Positions 8,718-19,387 of a stretch of DNA of 64,000 bases are shown piece after piece. The position numbers and the translations under genes are program-made. This stretch comes from Tritrichomonas musculus (lineage: Eukaryota; Parabasalia; Tritrichomonadida; Tritrichomonadidae). The notes under the pieces were generated by a model. It was not told where the DNA came from and made no database searches. It saw only the letters and a program-made list of their open reading frames with translations. The stretch is taken from NCBI GenBank assembly GCA_039105265.1, contig JAPFFF010000013.1:992001-1056000 (forward strand), in the 5' to 3' direction. Each line of letters starts with the position of its first letter. Position 1 is the first letter of the stretch.

Positions 8718-11700
8718 ATGAGTGACAATGAGAATATTCAAACTCTTAAGCCCCTTTATCGTCAAAATAAGAGCATTATCTTCAAAGGGAAAGAATATCC
8801 TATTAATTTCGAATTATTTCAATGTCATTCGAATTATTTCTACGAATTCTCAAAAGATTTTGAAAATGATCATGATATTTTAATTTTTGAAGAATTTTCA
8901 GATATTTCAGAAGAAACATTTTCACAATTCGTCTTAGCGTGTCAAAGTGAAAAATTTTCAATTACCATCTCTAACATCATTGAACTCCACCATCTTTCGA
9001 TTGAATACGATGTTCCACATCTGAAGAATCTTACGAATGACATCATTGAAGAACACCGAGACGAACTTATTTTTAAGATCATTAAATACAAATATTCCAA
9101 AATAAGGAACAACGAAAACAAAGAAAAAGACGTTAAGTATTCACTTGACTTAAAGATGGAAGAAGAAATCATCGCGATCCACTTTTTTGAATATATCAAG
9201 CAAGACGAATTTTATGAACTTCCTATTGAATTCATATATCGAGTTATGAACTCGGAAAGAATGAAGAAAGAAATGAACGAAGAAGAAGAAGACGAATTTG
9301 AAGAATTCTTAATGAAAAGTCTTAATATATACGGGCGAGAAGCATCCATTTTGTTTACGAAAGTGAATTTTAACAACACAACAAAAAGTATCAAATTCAT
9401 CCAACGAATAATTCAAGAATATTCAGAACTTATTGATTTTCACATGATTAATCCGATCTTCATCATGAAAACATCACTTGGCATCTTTGACAAATATTCA
9501 GAACTTTCAAAAGAACATGAACGAATAAAAGAAGAGAATAAAGGACTTCTAAAAAAGCTTGAATATCAAACAAATGAACTTTCAGAATATGCTATCAAAG
9601 AAAAGGAACAATCAGAAGAAAAAATCAAACTTGAACGAAATAATAAAGAACAAACAAAAGAGATTGAACTTTTGAAGAATGAAAATAACCAACTTAAAGA
9701 ATTTTTAAACGAAGCGAAAACGAAAGAATATATTTTCCAAAAACTTGTGATGACGAGTAAGATCAACGAATTCAACGAACTTCCAGTAAAATTTCAATCA
9801 GTGATTGTTAAAGAAATGAAAAAATTGCCAGACATCGAAATAGATACTCTTGAAGTCATTGAAAAAATCGAACGACTTCTTTTATACTTATCAATGAACG
9901 ATTTGGAAGAAGAATCAGGTATTCATTTAATGAATGAAACTAGTGATGAAATGAAAGATGTCAAAACAATTTCAAGAGTTACGATATTAAGTACATGCAC
10001 AAAAAATCTTTTCAATCATAAAAAGCTGAATACATCAGAAATGAAAGAAATAATTGAAGAACTTCCATTTGTTAACTTTGAAATGAAATATCCATCATCA
10101 TCATTTGAAAGTATCTACGACGAAACGAAAGATCTGAAAGGAACATGCAGAGATAAAATGTGTATGACCATTTTTATTAGTAATATAGATAAAACAGATT
10201 TACATTTCCGAAACGACAAAAATATAACATCAATTCGTCTTGATGATACAGTTCATGTAATCATAGGATATTTCAATGGAGGATCATTTTCAGGATGTTC
10301 ATCACTAACACAAATCGCAATTCCATCATCTGTAACTTCAATTGGAGATTCTGCTTTTTCTGGATGTTCATCACTAACACAAATCACAATTCCATCATCT
10401 GTAACTTCAATTGGATCTTCTGCTTTCTCTGGATGTTCATCACTAACACAAATCACAATTCCATCATCTGTAACTTCAATTGGATCTTCTGCTTTCTCTG
10501 GATGTTCATCACTAACACAAATCACAATTCCATCATCTGTAACTTCAATTGGAGATTCTGCTTTCTCTGGATGTTCATCACTAACACAAATCACAATTCC
10601 ATCATCTGTAACTTCAATTGGAGATTCTGCTTTCTCTGGATGTTCATCACTAACACAAATATCAATTCCATCATCTGTAACTTCAATTGGATTTTGTGCT
10701 TTCAATGGATGTTCATCACTAACACAAATCACAATTCCATCATCTGTAACTTCAATTGGATCTTTTGCTTTCTCTGAATGTTCATCACTAACACAAATCA
10801 CAATTCCATCATCTGTAACTTCAATTGGAGATTATGTTTTCAACGATTGCCCAAAATTAAACAAAATTACAATTGTTCCTAATAACAAAAAAATAATAGA
10901 TTATTTGGAAAATAAATTTCTTGTTCTTAAAACGAATGTGGAGAGTGAAACATATGAATCTCTTGTTTGGGTGAAACAAAATATTAATACAATAACTATT
11001 CCATCATTCATTAAGAACATTTGCACAGGTGTTTTCAATGGATGTTCATCACTAACACAAATCACAATTCCATCATCTGTAACTTCAATTGGAAGTGAAA
11101 CTTTCTCTGAATGTTCATCACTAACACAAATATCAATTCCATCATCTGTAACTGAAGTTGGATTTCATGCTTTCTCTGAATGTTCATCACTAACACAAAT
11201 CACAATTCCATCATCTGTAACTTCAATTGGATCTTGTGCTTTCTCTGGATGTTCATCACTAACACAAATCACAATTCCATCATCTGTAACTTCAATTGGA
11301 GATTATGTTTTCAGCAATTGCCCAAAATTAAACAAAATTACAATTGTTCCTAATAACAAAAAAATAATAGATTATTTGGAAAATAAATTTCTTGTTCTTA
11401 AAACGAATGTGGAGAGTGAAACATATGAATCTCTTGTTTGGGTGAAACAAAATATTAATACAATAACTATTCCATCATTCATTAAGAACATTTGCACAAG
11501 TGTTTTCTATGGATGTTCATCACTAACACAAATCACAATTCCATCATCTGTAACTTCAATTGGAAGAGAAGCTTTCAGTAGATGTTCATCACTAACACAA
11601 ATATCAATTCCATCATCTGTAACTTCAATTGGAGATTCTGCTTTCTCTGGATGTTCATCACTAACACAAATCACAATTCCATCATCTGTAACTTCAATTG

Positions 11701-12299
11701 GATCTTCTGCTTTCTCTGAATGTTCATCACTAAGACAAATCACAATTCTATCATCTGCAACTTCAATTGGATCTTGGGCTTTCAGAGGATGTTCATCATT
11801 AACACAAATCACAATTCCATCATCTGTAACTGAAATTGGAAATGAAACTTTCAGAGGATGTTCATCACTAACACAAATCACAATTCCATCATCTGTAACT
11901 TCAATTGGATGGGATGCTTTCTCTGGATGTTCATCACTAACACAAATCACAATTCCATCATCTGTAACTTCAATTGGATCTTGTGCTTTCAGAGGATGTT
12001 CATCACTAACACAAATCACAATTCCATCATCTGTAACTTCAATTGGATCTTCTGCTTTCTCTGGATGTTCATCACTAACACAAATCACAATTCCATCATC
12101 TGTAACTTCAATTGGATCTTCTGCTTTCTCTGAATGTTCATCACTAACACAAATCACAATTCCATCATCTGTAACTTCAATTGGATCTTGTGCTTTCAGA
12201 GGATGTTCATCACTAACACAAATCTCTATTCCATCATCTCTGTTTCATACAAAAGATTCTCTTGGAATCTTATCAAAAACCAAAGTCACAACATTTTAA
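8718..12299 (+). CDS. BTB-like/coiled-coil/BspA-type leucine-rich-repeat protein (TpLRR)
   Basis: This 1193-residue protein has no signal peptide. Residues about 18-120 resemble a degenerate BTB/POZ domain ([20 protein letters not shown], then [17 protein letters not shown]). Residues about 262-345 are a charged coiled coil. From about 515 to 1180 there are roughly 25 TpLRR (LRR_5) repeats of 23 residues with consensus [21 protein letters not shown]. Two nearly identical islands, beginning at about 705 and 862 ([16 protein letters not shown]), interrupt the array. Known for the family: BspA-like proteins are greatly expanded in trichomonads, and some are surface or adhesion proteins. Without a signal or membrane segment, and with a BTB-like head, this one is more likely an intracellular scaffold. 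A deleted copy lies just upstream. Confidence 0.9.
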   Translation: MSDNENIQTLKPLYRQNKSIIFKGKEYPINFELFQCHSNYFYEFSKDFENDHDILIFEEFSDISEETFSQFVLACQSEKFSITISNIIELHHLSIEYDVPHLKNLTNDIIEEHRDELIFKIIKYKYSKIRNNENKEKDVKYSLDLKMEEEIIAIHFFEYIKQDEFYELPIEFIYRVMNSERMKKEMNEEEEDEFEEFLMKSLNIYGREASILFTKVNFNNTTKSIKFIQRIIQEYSELIDFHMINPIFIMKTSLGIFDKYSELSKEHERIKEENKGLLKKLEYQTNELSEYAIKEKEQSEEKIKLERNNKEQTKEIELLKNENNQLKEFLNEAKTKEYIFQKLVMTSKINEFNELPVKFQSVIVKEMKKLPDIEIDTLEVIEKIERLLLYLSMNDLEEESGIHLMNETSDEMKDVKTISRVTILSTCTKNLFNHKKLNTSEMKEIIEELPFVNFEMKYPSSSFESIYDETKDLKGTCRDKMCMTIFISNIDKTDLHFRNDKNITSIRLDDTVHVIIGYFNGGSFSGCSSLTQIAIPSSVTSIGDSAFSGCSSLTQITIPSSVTSIGSSAFSGCSSLTQITIPSSVTSIGSSAFSGCSSLTQITIPSSVTSIGDSAFSGCSSLTQITIPSSVTSIGDSAFSGCSSLTQISIPSSVTSIGFCAFNGCSSLTQITIPSSVTSIGSFAFSECSSLTQITIPSSVTSIGDYVFNDCPKLNKITIVPNNKKIIDYLENKFLVLKTNVESETYESLVWVKQNINTITIPSFIKNICTGVFNGCSSLTQITIPSSVTSIGSETFSECSSLTQISIPSSVTEVGFHAFSECSSLTQITIPSSVTSIGSCAFSGCSSLTQITIPSSVTSIGDYVFSNCPKLNKITIVPNNKKIIDYLENKFLVLKTNVESETYESLVWVKQNINTITIPSFIKNICTSVFYGCSSLTQITIPSSVTSIGREAFSRCSSLTQISIPSSVTSIGDSAFSGCSSLTQITIPSSVTSIGSSAFSECSSLRQITILSSATSIGSWAFRGCSSLTQITIPSSVTEIGNETFRGCSSLTQITIPSSVTSIGWDAFSGCSSLTQITIPSSVTSIGSCAFRGCSSLTQITIPSSVTSIGSSAFSGCSSLTQITIPSSVTSIGSSAFSECSSLTQITIPSSVTSIGSCAFRGCSSLTQISIPSSLFHTKDSLGILSKTKVTTF
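10281..12240 (+). repeat. Coding minisatellite of 69 bp (23 codons), about 25 units
   Basis: Units carry the invariant words GGATGTTCATCACTAACACA and CCATCATCTGTAACTTCAAT and differ mostly in the short AlaPhe segment. Identity at DNA level, including synonymous positions, points to recent expansion or continuing homogenisation. Because 69 is a multiple of three, other frames stay open across the array and produce false reading frames. Confidence 0.95.
10830..11535 (+). repeat. 471-bp higher-order duplication inside the TpLRR gene
   Basis: The non-LRR island starting GATTATGTTTTCAACGATTG at 10830 recurs at 11301 with only a few base changes over more than 200 bases. The period is 471 bp (157 codons) and contains the island plus its LRRs, so this block duplicated as a unit. 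Confidence 0.9.
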
Positions 12300-12525
12300 A
12301 TAAAGAAAAGAAAACACAAGAAATTTAAGAATAACAAATAATAGTTTTTACTTAAAAAAATCAATAAGATTTTCCAGTTACAATATATTTATTGATAAAT
12401 GATAAATGATCAATTAAAGGACCTAGACTTTATTATTATTATTCTTATCAGGTCATACACTCTTAATAATTTCTACTAAAAGTTTATTATCAATCTCTAG
12501 TTTTTATATATATAAATAATATTTT

Positions 12526-13382
12526 ATAAAGTTGATGGTTTTGTTTTTTTACGTGAACATTAATATCGGCTATGGGAATCATTCAATTCTTCTATTATCA
12601 CATTTTTTTAATTCAAAATTTTCACTTTTTCTATATTTTATTTTTCTTTTCAAAACTCGATTAAAATTTTTTGTTATTAAAACTCATCATTGAGCATCAT
12701 TACGTATTGATCAATGCATTTTTTAACCTCATATAGCTTATGGAAAAAGATTGCTTCATGATTTTAGATTTTTTGAATAGAGTACAGAGAAAGGAGAAAA
12801 CAAACAATAAAATAAATTTTTCTTTCTAAAAAAGTTGATAAAATAAAAATTTTATTCAATTTTTGAATATTCGTAGAAAATTGAAGGAAGTGAAAATTAA
12901 ACAACTGAGTTTATATATATTTAGAAATTCTTGTGAACACTTTTTGAGTCGTCATTCCGTTGCTAAGCATTCAATTTTTTTAGATGATGATTAAGGCTGG
13001 TTAATAAAATTTGTGTAAGCTCTGAGAATTTTCATAAATTTTGAATTATCTTAACAAATTTGAGAGTTAAACTTTTTTAGAGGAATCTTCTGAAATATTG
13101 AAACTTTTTTAGAGAAATCTTTTTATTTTTTGAAAGGAGATCTAATATATTCAAAATTCTAATGACAAATAATAATAAGCATTTGATAATTTATTCAATT
13201 GTTATTATATTATTAAATGAAAATAAATATATATGTAATTATTGAATTTGTCAATACTTTAGCAAGATATAAATATTTGATATTTTTTCTTTCAATTCAA
13301 TTTCAAAAAACAAAATTTGTATTAACTCATAGAAATACCTATCCTAATGATGATGATAATATTGTAAAAGTAAAAAAAAAAC
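12526..13382. other. AT-rich DNA without a recognisable gene
   Basis: No convincing frame. A 67-codon plus-strand frame at 13217-13420 ends inside the recombinase fragment in a different frame, so it may be part of the decayed upstream portion, but I cannot show this. Confidence 0.4.
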
Positions 13383-13593
13383 ATGCTTTACGTTGGTATA
13401 GAAGATACAAACGAATATAGTTTTCATTCTTTCAGACGTAGGAGGAGCATATTATTGCGGATTCAATGGAGTTCCAGATTACATTATTAAAGCTCATGGA
13501 AGATGGAAATCTTCTGCTTATATAAGATATGTAAGTATTCAAATGAATACTGCAGGTGAAGCAATTACAAATGCCTTTAAAAAGTTAAAATAA
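13383..13593 (+). pseudogene. Tyrosine recombinase, C-terminal catalytic fragment with a frameshift
   Basis: From 13383 one frame reads YVGIEDTNEYSFHSFRR, the HxxR box of tyrosine recombinases. After an apparent single extra A at 13440 the next frame (from 13441) continues GGAYYCGFNGVPDYIIKAHG, then RWKSSAYIRY, to a TAA at 13591-13593. The HxxR Arg, the HGRW His/Trp and the nucleophile Tyr of AYIRY are all recognisable. Such recombinases occur in Crypton and DIRS/Ngaro elements. Nothing upstream of 13383 can be aligned by eye, so this is a 5'-truncated, frameshifted remnant. It ends 10 bases before a long inverted repeat. Confidence 0.75.
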
Positions 13594-13602
13594 AAATCAT
13601 TT

Positions 13603-15184
13603 TTAAGGACGTGGTAGGACCAAATATAATTTGAATTTTATGTGTAAATATCTCCTTAAATAATTTGTTATTGTAGTTCTAAAATATATTATTATATTAT
13701 ATATTTGATATTTATTAAAATAAATCAATAATAAATGAGATCTCCTATGTATATGAAAGAAAAGCATCCAAATTAAAAATGACATTAAAATGAATAGAAC
13801 ATCAGAACGACTTTATTAATCAAAAAATAAATGGTTTTTATTAAATATATACATGCTTGCTCACTTTTCCTATTGACCAAAATTACATAATTTGAAAAAA
13901 AAATTTAATGATCATCAATATTCTGAAAAAATTTTGTTATACTTTTTTCTTAAATAGAGTTTAATTTTGGGATATTTGTAAGTTTACTATAATATTATTT
14001 ATTGCATACATTAAAATTCAATTTTAATGAGGTGATAAAAAAAAGTGATAGATTCAAATTTTCTCACTTTTTCGCATTTTTTCAATTCAAAAGTTTATAC
14101 CAACAAATAGTCCCACTTTTTCGCGATTTTTCAATTCAAAAAGTTAAAAAAAAAGAGAGAAAAAATATATAAAAGTTAAAGGAAAGAATTAATTTTTTAC
14201 TGATCCATCTAAAAGTGAATTTATATGTGAATACATTTTCCGTATTATTTAGATTAAATGATAAAAAGTATAAACATATTTGAGAATACATATTCCAACG
14301 TGTATTATAATTTAATAAAAGCTGGATAATTCAATCAGGCCAAATGCATGAGCAGCTTGATATGCATTCATACCAGTCTTATGCAAGGTTGTTCATTAAA
14401 GAACATAAAATTAGAAGCCAAAAAATAAATAAACGTAGGGCCACGACGATTAAAATATACTCAAAAATGAAAAAGAACATGAAAAACCACAAAAATAATA
14501 TAAAAATGTTTATTAATACCTACATTTTGGATGTATTTCTTAATCAATTATGTAAATTAAACTTATTGTTTTGATTGGATGACATTTTTATTGCTATTGA
14601 GACCTGATCAATTCAGCATTTGAACCCTTTTCTCATTAATTTCAAGTGTATGTAAACCTAATCGATATTTGTGAATGGTAATAGTGTAAATACTATGTTA
14701 ATATTAACTGAGCTTAAGTAGAGGACTGTGTTAAAAAAAAAAAATGCTGGGCCACAACGATTAAAAATCATTGAAAAAAATTGAATAAAAAAATTGCGAA
14801 AAAGTGAGAATTTTATGATCTATCAAAAAAGTGGTTTTAGCCAAATTCATAACTTTCAAATGAATAGAAGTATGCGAATTCACAAATGTAGCACTTGAAC
14901 TATTAATATATCAAAATTAATCATTTGCTGAATATTTCCTATTGAGTATTTTTTTAATTCATTTACTTTTTTATTCAAAAATTTATACTTCAACAGGTCC
15001 GATATCATAAAAATTGAATGACAGCAAATTGTCTTCAGGGATAATTTTTGAAATTATTGGTAAAATAGTATTATATATTTAAATGTTAATGCAATTTAAT
15101 TGATAAAGTTTTGTGATAATAAATATTAAATGAGATATTTTACATACAAAAATGAGATTATATTTGGTCCTACCACGTCCTTAA
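13603..15184. mobile_element. Inverted-repeat element, 1.58 kb, TTAA at both ends
   Basis: TTAAGGACGTGGTAGGACC, continuing CAAATATAAT to 13630, is perfectly repeated in reverse at 15157-15184 (28 bp). Similarity continues inward for about another 45 bases (left TATGTGTAAATATCTCCTT against right TATGTAAAATATCTCATTT). Both ends carry TTAA; since TTAA is palindromic it could be the target site of a piggyBac-like insertion or simply part of the repeat. No transposase frame lies inside, so it would be non-autonomous. The interior has direct repeats of CACTTTTTCGC-TTTTTTCAATTC (near 14056 and 14113), two GGGCCAC(G/A)ACGATTAAAA words (14438, 14753), and on the minus strand at about 14322-14383 a scrap reading HKTGMNAYQAAHAFGLIE that looks like an ankyrin repeat. 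Confidence 0.65.
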
Positions 15185-15214
15185 TTATCATTTTATATTT
15201 CTTTTCAATTTTTT

Positions 15215-16168
15215 TATATATAGTCACTGGAGAAACCCAGGCCCGTGTGTTAAAACCTAGGCCCCCGGTTTTTTATTCAATATTTGACCTCTCCGAACAT
15301 ATTTTAATAATTTAATAGAAAATTTATATAGATAGTGCCTACCTTTAAACAATATAGAAAAAGGGTCAACCAAATCATATTTCTAAAAAAAATTATAATA
15401 TATTTATTTTATTATAAAAATAAAATTAATTGATTAAATAATAAATTAAAATATATGATTGAAATTTAAAGATATTCCTATTTTAAAAATATTTATTCTT
15501 TCATTTTTGAGAGCTTTACATTACGACCATGACGATTTTCTATTGATCTCAATTGTTTTTCATTTTTTATTTACAAACCTTTATTATCGACAAACTTTGA
15601 ACAACTCTTTGCAAATCAGTTATATATCAGGAGTACTGACGACACTTCTTCAATAACTTTCATGTTGCACTGGAAATTGGATACAGGTTGGATATCTATT
15701 TTTCAATCAAATATTTCAAGTCTTAAAGTAAAAACAGAAGGGGAAAAGAAACGCCGATGCCAATAAAATACAGATATAAATTGGTATTAATGATTAAAAG
15801 CTTTGCCTACCTCAACATTTTTTACTTTTAATAATCTTTTTCTTTTTTTTAAATTACTGCCAACGTTTTTTTGCTAAATTTTAATTTTAGAGCCAAATGT
15901 AAATAAATTGTACTGTTTAAATGCCAACTATGGTAAAAAAAATATTTAAAATCTCAATAAATAGATTTTATTATTTTTGCATTAAATTTCTTTTGAAAAT
16001 TATATATTTAATTAAGGGCTGTAGTAAAAACTCATTCTTTATTATATTTTTTTTATTTTTAAATGGTATGATTTCATATAACATTTCCGCGTAAACCATA
16101 GAAAATTTGAATTAAAAGTGGTCTGGGGTTTCAACAAAAGTGCCCTGGTTTCTACAGTGACTATATAT
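15215..16168. mobile_element. MITE-like inverted-repeat element, about 950 bp
   Basis: The left end TATATATAGTCACTGGAGAA (continuing ACCCAGG) is matched in reverse by the right end, whose complement reads TATATATAGTCACTGTAGAA (continuing ACCAGG). Weaker similarity continues for about 20 more bases, with a second AAACC-AGGCC block in each arm. The ends lie in TA-rich DNA, which fits a TA target as in Tc1/mariner elements. No frame encodes a transposase. It begins 30 bases after the preceding inverted-repeat element. Confidence 0.65.
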
Positions 16169-16214
16169 ATAACTTTTATTATTTTTTTCAAGAATTTTAA
16201 TTTTATTCCAAAAC

Positions 16215-16368
16215 TTCAATAAGCTCATATAAAAAGTTCGTATTTTGATTTAAAATTTATGTTTTTTCCCTTACCTTTTTTATTCAAATTTTTCAATAAG
16301 CTCATATAAAAAGTTCGTATTTTGATTTAAAATTTATGTTTTTTCCCTTACCTTTTTTATTCGAATTT
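16215..16368. repeat. Tandem duplication, two 77-bp copies
   Basis: TTCAATAAGCTCATATAAAA at 16215 recurs at 16292. The two copies differ at a single base near the end (TTCAAATT against TTCGAATT). Non-coding. Confidence 0.95.
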
Positions 16369-17122
16369 TTCCTTCTAAATTATAATCCCAGTATGATTGA
16401 TCGTTTTTAATTCAATTTTTGAATGATATTTTAGTGGATAATAAGCCTGGTTAAATATTAAACCATTTTAATCGGTTATCCTGGAATTAAATAACAAATG
16501 TTTGTTATAGAAAAAATGATTGTATATATTTTATAGTATTTTAGACTCAAAAAGTGGCCGAACTAGAATTAAGAATTAATAAGGATTCATTGTTTCATCA
16601 TCGGTTGTATTTTCTTCTTCTTCACCTTCTTCTTCTTCACCTTCTTCTTCTTCAAATTCTTCCTCTTCTTCTAATTCTGCATCTTCGTCAATTTCATCTT
16701 CAAATTTTTTTTTTTAGGCATTGTTGTATTCAATAATATCCATAAGGTCGAATTTTGATAGAGTGCTGGTGCTTTCTATAATCTTTCAATTTTCTTTCAA
16801 TTTCTAGAGCTTTGTCTTTGACTATGCTATTATCAATTCCTGGTATGTCAATTCTTTTTGCTATTTACGTCCATCGATGTGGAGTTTTTTGATTTTCAAG
16901 ATATATTTTTAAATAAATAACAGGTGTTAGGAACAGAGACTTGTAGTGAATTACTGAATAATAACAAAATATAGGAACAGAGACCAAGAAAAATTGAAAT
17001 TTATATTTTGTAAAATTTTTTTATTAAAAAAAAATGTTATCATAAAAAATACCGTTACCATATTAAATTCACTACGGTATATATATATATATAAGTTTTG
17101 GAAGTAAAGAATAATTATTTTT
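16369..17122 (-). other. Possible decayed gene with acidic C-terminus, in otherwise AT-rich DNA
   Basis: On the minus strand, about 16870-16740 reads in two overlapping frames (IPGIDNSIVKDKALEIERKL, then in another frame STLSKFDLMDIIEYNNA). After a TAA and an A-run it continues at 16717-16570 with FEDEIDEDAELEEEEEFEEE, ending NTTDDETMNPY before a stop. The GAA-rich tract could be a simple repeat, but the composition of the upstream part looks like former coding DNA. I do not recognise a family. Confidence 0.3.
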
Positions 17123-17181
17123 AGTGAAGTGATATTAAAAATAAATCTTACGGTGATTATGACCGTTAATATCACTTCACT
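17123..17181. other. Hairpin: 16-bp perfect stem
   Basis: AGTGAAGTGATATTAA (17123-17138) pairs perfectly with TTAATATCACTTCACT (17166-17181). The 27-base loop itself contains a small CGGT/ACCG pairing. It lies just 3' of the glycine-rich protein gene (which is on the minus strand), so it could act in its 3' end formation or be the pair of ends of a tiny transposon relic. Confidence 0.6.
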
Positions 17182-17239
17182 TTAATATCTCTAGCTTTTA
17201 TATATATATAAAAAAGGAATTTATATGTTTTCTTGAATT

Positions 17240-18925
17240 TCATATTGGTGTGATTCTTGCAAAACCGTTACCACTATGACCTTTTTCATTTCCATTTCCA
17301 TCCTTGCGAGGGAAATCTTGGTCGCCCCCAATGCACGCTGCGTCTTTTAGGTAGTACTGGCCGTCTAGAGCAAAATTTGATGCTTTTGAAGGGTCGCCTT
17401 TCTCCCACGCTTCCATGCTAGACTTGGTGAATGTCCAGCCTGATCCACCGCCGCCACTTGAAACATGAATGTTCTTTCCGAATCCGCCACTTCCACCTCC
17501 GTACCAGCCGCCGCCTCCACCTCCTCCTGAATCGCATCCCTGGCTGTATTTCCCAGTAGCGCCATAGACAAACCTGCCCGGATCTCCGCTGCTGCCTAAA
17601 CCGGTGCCCGGCGTGCTGCCTGTCTGAGTGCCGGCTCCCTGGCTCTGGAGTGATTGGCGATAGCTGCAGTTGCCTCCATTCAGGCCTCCTCCAAAACCGC
17701 CCGGATCAGCAAAGGCAGAAGAGCCACCTGCTCCGCCACCTCCGCCAGCGACAATCACCCGGTTGTATTCTGTGTCACTTCCGATTCGAATTGAAGTCGA
17801 GCCGCCTCCAGTGCCTGGCACAGTCGTGTGGCTAGTAAAGTGGCCCGTTCTTGTTCCCCCTCCGTCAGGGAAGCCTCCTTCTGTTGTCGAACCGTCAGAC
17901 AAATTCGATGGTTTGCCTTCTTCACCGACGTAAACATAAACGGTCTCGTTCTTGTCCAGGCTCAGAATTCCCCGTGAATAACCGCCTAAACCTCCTTTAG
18001 CTGTTTGACTACCTCGAGGATAATAGCCATCACCAGTTGAGTCGCCTCCTTTTGCACCCCAGACTTCCAGTTTGTACTCGCCTCGCGGAAGTGAAATTGT
18101 TGCTGGCGCTTTTTTCCCTTCGTAATCGAATGTGAAACTGCTTAAAATCGTTGTCACTGGGTTGCTCACGATTTCATTTGATTCGCCATCGCTGTTAAAG
18201 GCGATGCACCTCACGTAGTACGTGCCTGAACCACGTGCAAACGTTGTTCGCATGTGATGTGATGTAATTGATTCGCCTTTTTCATACGCTTCAATTCCAA
18301 GGCTTTTCGCATCACTCCTGCTAACGATAACTTTGCTTCTGGACGTGTCAAGTGTTCCGCTTTCACTCTTCAAATTTATCTCTGCATTGATCAGCAGTCC
18401 TTTTTCGACACGGGCAACAATTTGGCCTTCGATTAAGGATTGCTTTTTATGCTCTTTCTCTGATTTTTCCAATTGATTCTGCAGCTGAGTTACTAGATTT
18501 TCTAATGATTTCATCTTACTTAGCTGTTCAGCATTCACGTTGTTAGAATCATTCATTTGACTTTGAAGTAACTCTATCTTTGATTCCAAATCTTTCACTT
18601 TATCTTTTTGCTCAGTGATCAATTTTTTTGAGTCATCCAATTGACCTTGTAATTGACTGTTAGCTTTTTCTGAATCCCTAAATTGTTTTTGAAGTAAATT
18701 TTGTAAATCGCGCAATTCATTTATCTGTTTTTGAATATCAGTTAAGCTTGGTTTTTGTTCTGAGTCTGAATTTTTATTGGTATTAGATGGATCTATCTTA
18801 TTCAGATTTGTTTGAATTTTATCTTCTATATCTTTCAACCTTTGTAATACATTGTTTTGTTCTCCGATGATATTTTCTATCTCAATTTTTGCTTGCTTTA
18901 GTTCACTGATAAAAAAATCAGTCAT
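17240..18925 (-). CDS. Coiled-coil protein with a glycine-rich (ALK/LTK-like) domain
   Basis: This 561-residue protein has a predicted coiled coil at about 1-170 (heptad-rich, Leu/Gln/Lys/Asp). Residues about 175-260 are beta-rich with a fibronectin-III-like ending (GTYYVRCIAFNSDGESNEIV). A glycine-rich region at about 268-560 contains the family marks LEVWGAKGGD, VYVYVGEEG, VIVAGGGGGAGG and GGGGGGGWYGGG. This pattern is that of the Gly-rich domain (PF12810 type) found next to receptor tyrosine kinases in animals and repeatedly in trichomonads. There is no signal peptide or membrane segment. GC content is clearly higher in the glycine-rich half than in the coiled coil. TCATTTTTTAA lies immediately before the ATG and fits the trichomonad initiator. 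Its role is unknown; oligomeric binding or scaffold is a guess. Confidence 0.8.
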   Translation of the reverse strand: MTDFFISELKQAKIEIENIIGEQNNVLQRLKDIEDKIQTNLNKIDPSNTNKNSDSEQKPSLTDIQKQINELRDLQNLLQKQFRDSEKANSQLQGQLDDSKKLITEQKDKVKDLESKIELLQSQMNDSNNVNAEQLSKMKSLENLVTQLQNQLEKSEKEHKKQSLIEGQIVARVEKGLLINAEINLKSESGTLDTSRSKVIVSRSDAKSLGIEAYEKGESITSHHMRTTFARGSGTYYVRCIAFNSDGESNEIVSNPVTTILSSFTFDYEGKKAPATISLPRGEYKLEVWGAKGGDSTGDGYYPRGSQTAKGGLGGYSRGILSLDKNETVYVYVGEEGKPSNLSDGSTTEGGFPDGGGTRTGHFTSHTTVPGTGGGSTSIRIGSDTEYNRVIVAGGGGGAGGSSAFADPGGFGGGLNGGNCSYRQSLQSQGAGTQTGSTPGTGLGSSGDPGRFVYGATGKYSQGCDSGGGGGGGWYGGGSGGFGKNIHVSSGGGGSGWTFTKSSMEAWEKGDPSKASNFALDGQYYLKDAACIGGDQDFPRKDGNGNEKGHSGNGFARITPI

Positions 18926-19299
18926 TTAAAAAATGATTATTTTTTTTTTTATTCAAATCAAACAAGCAATCTTTTTCAAAAGTAGATAGTGGAAAAACGA
19001 CACTTTTCTAAATTGAATGTTTTATTTTTTTTATTTTGTGATATTTTGTTTATAATTTGCTTAAAAATCGAAAACAAAAGGATTTCCTCAATCTTTATAA
19101 ACATTGTGCTAACCAAAAATCACTCTACTTGTATAGAAGCAAACAAAGTTCTCCAACGACTTGATTCATGATGCACCAAACTGTGGTAAAATCAAAAAAA
19201 AATTAATAATTTTGCGTAAAATCAAGTAAATACTTAACAGCCATTTACAATTAGTTTACATTTTTATGCAAAAAAAAAAATAAAAAATAAACGGTCGCT

Positions 19300-19331
19300 C
19301 TTAATGACAAAAAAGAATTCTTGTCATTAAG
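19300..19331. other. Short inverted repeat (11-bp arms, 10-base centre)
   Basis: CTTAATGACAA (19300-19310) pairs with TTGTCATTAAG (19321-19331), with AAAAGAATTC between. It lies just left of the MITE beginning at 19388. Confidence 0.6.
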
Positions 19332-19387
19332 ATTAATTAAATAATTTTAAGAAAATAAGCCTCGTTGATTCAAGCCAATTTTCAACA

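Noticed and set aside
10253-12157. Long minus-strand frames (10253-10801, 11507-12157) and plus-strand frames (10295-10777, 11858-12328) with perfect peptide repeats
   Set aside because: They are shadows of the 69-bp coding minisatellite; the repeat length is a multiple of three, so every frame that lacks a stop in one unit lacks it in all.
15225-15280. A possible GC-rich small RNA gene
   Set aside because: The GC-rich segment is one arm of the inverted repeat at 15215-16168; no tRNA or snRNA fold was apparent.
16554-16736. Plus-strand 60-residue Leu/His-rich gene
   Set aside because: It is the antisense of a GAA-rich acidic tract; hydrophobic Leu runs come from CTT/TTC repeats.
17650-17933. 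Plus-strand Pro-rich frames
   Set aside because: They are the complement of the glycine-rich domain codons on the minus strand.
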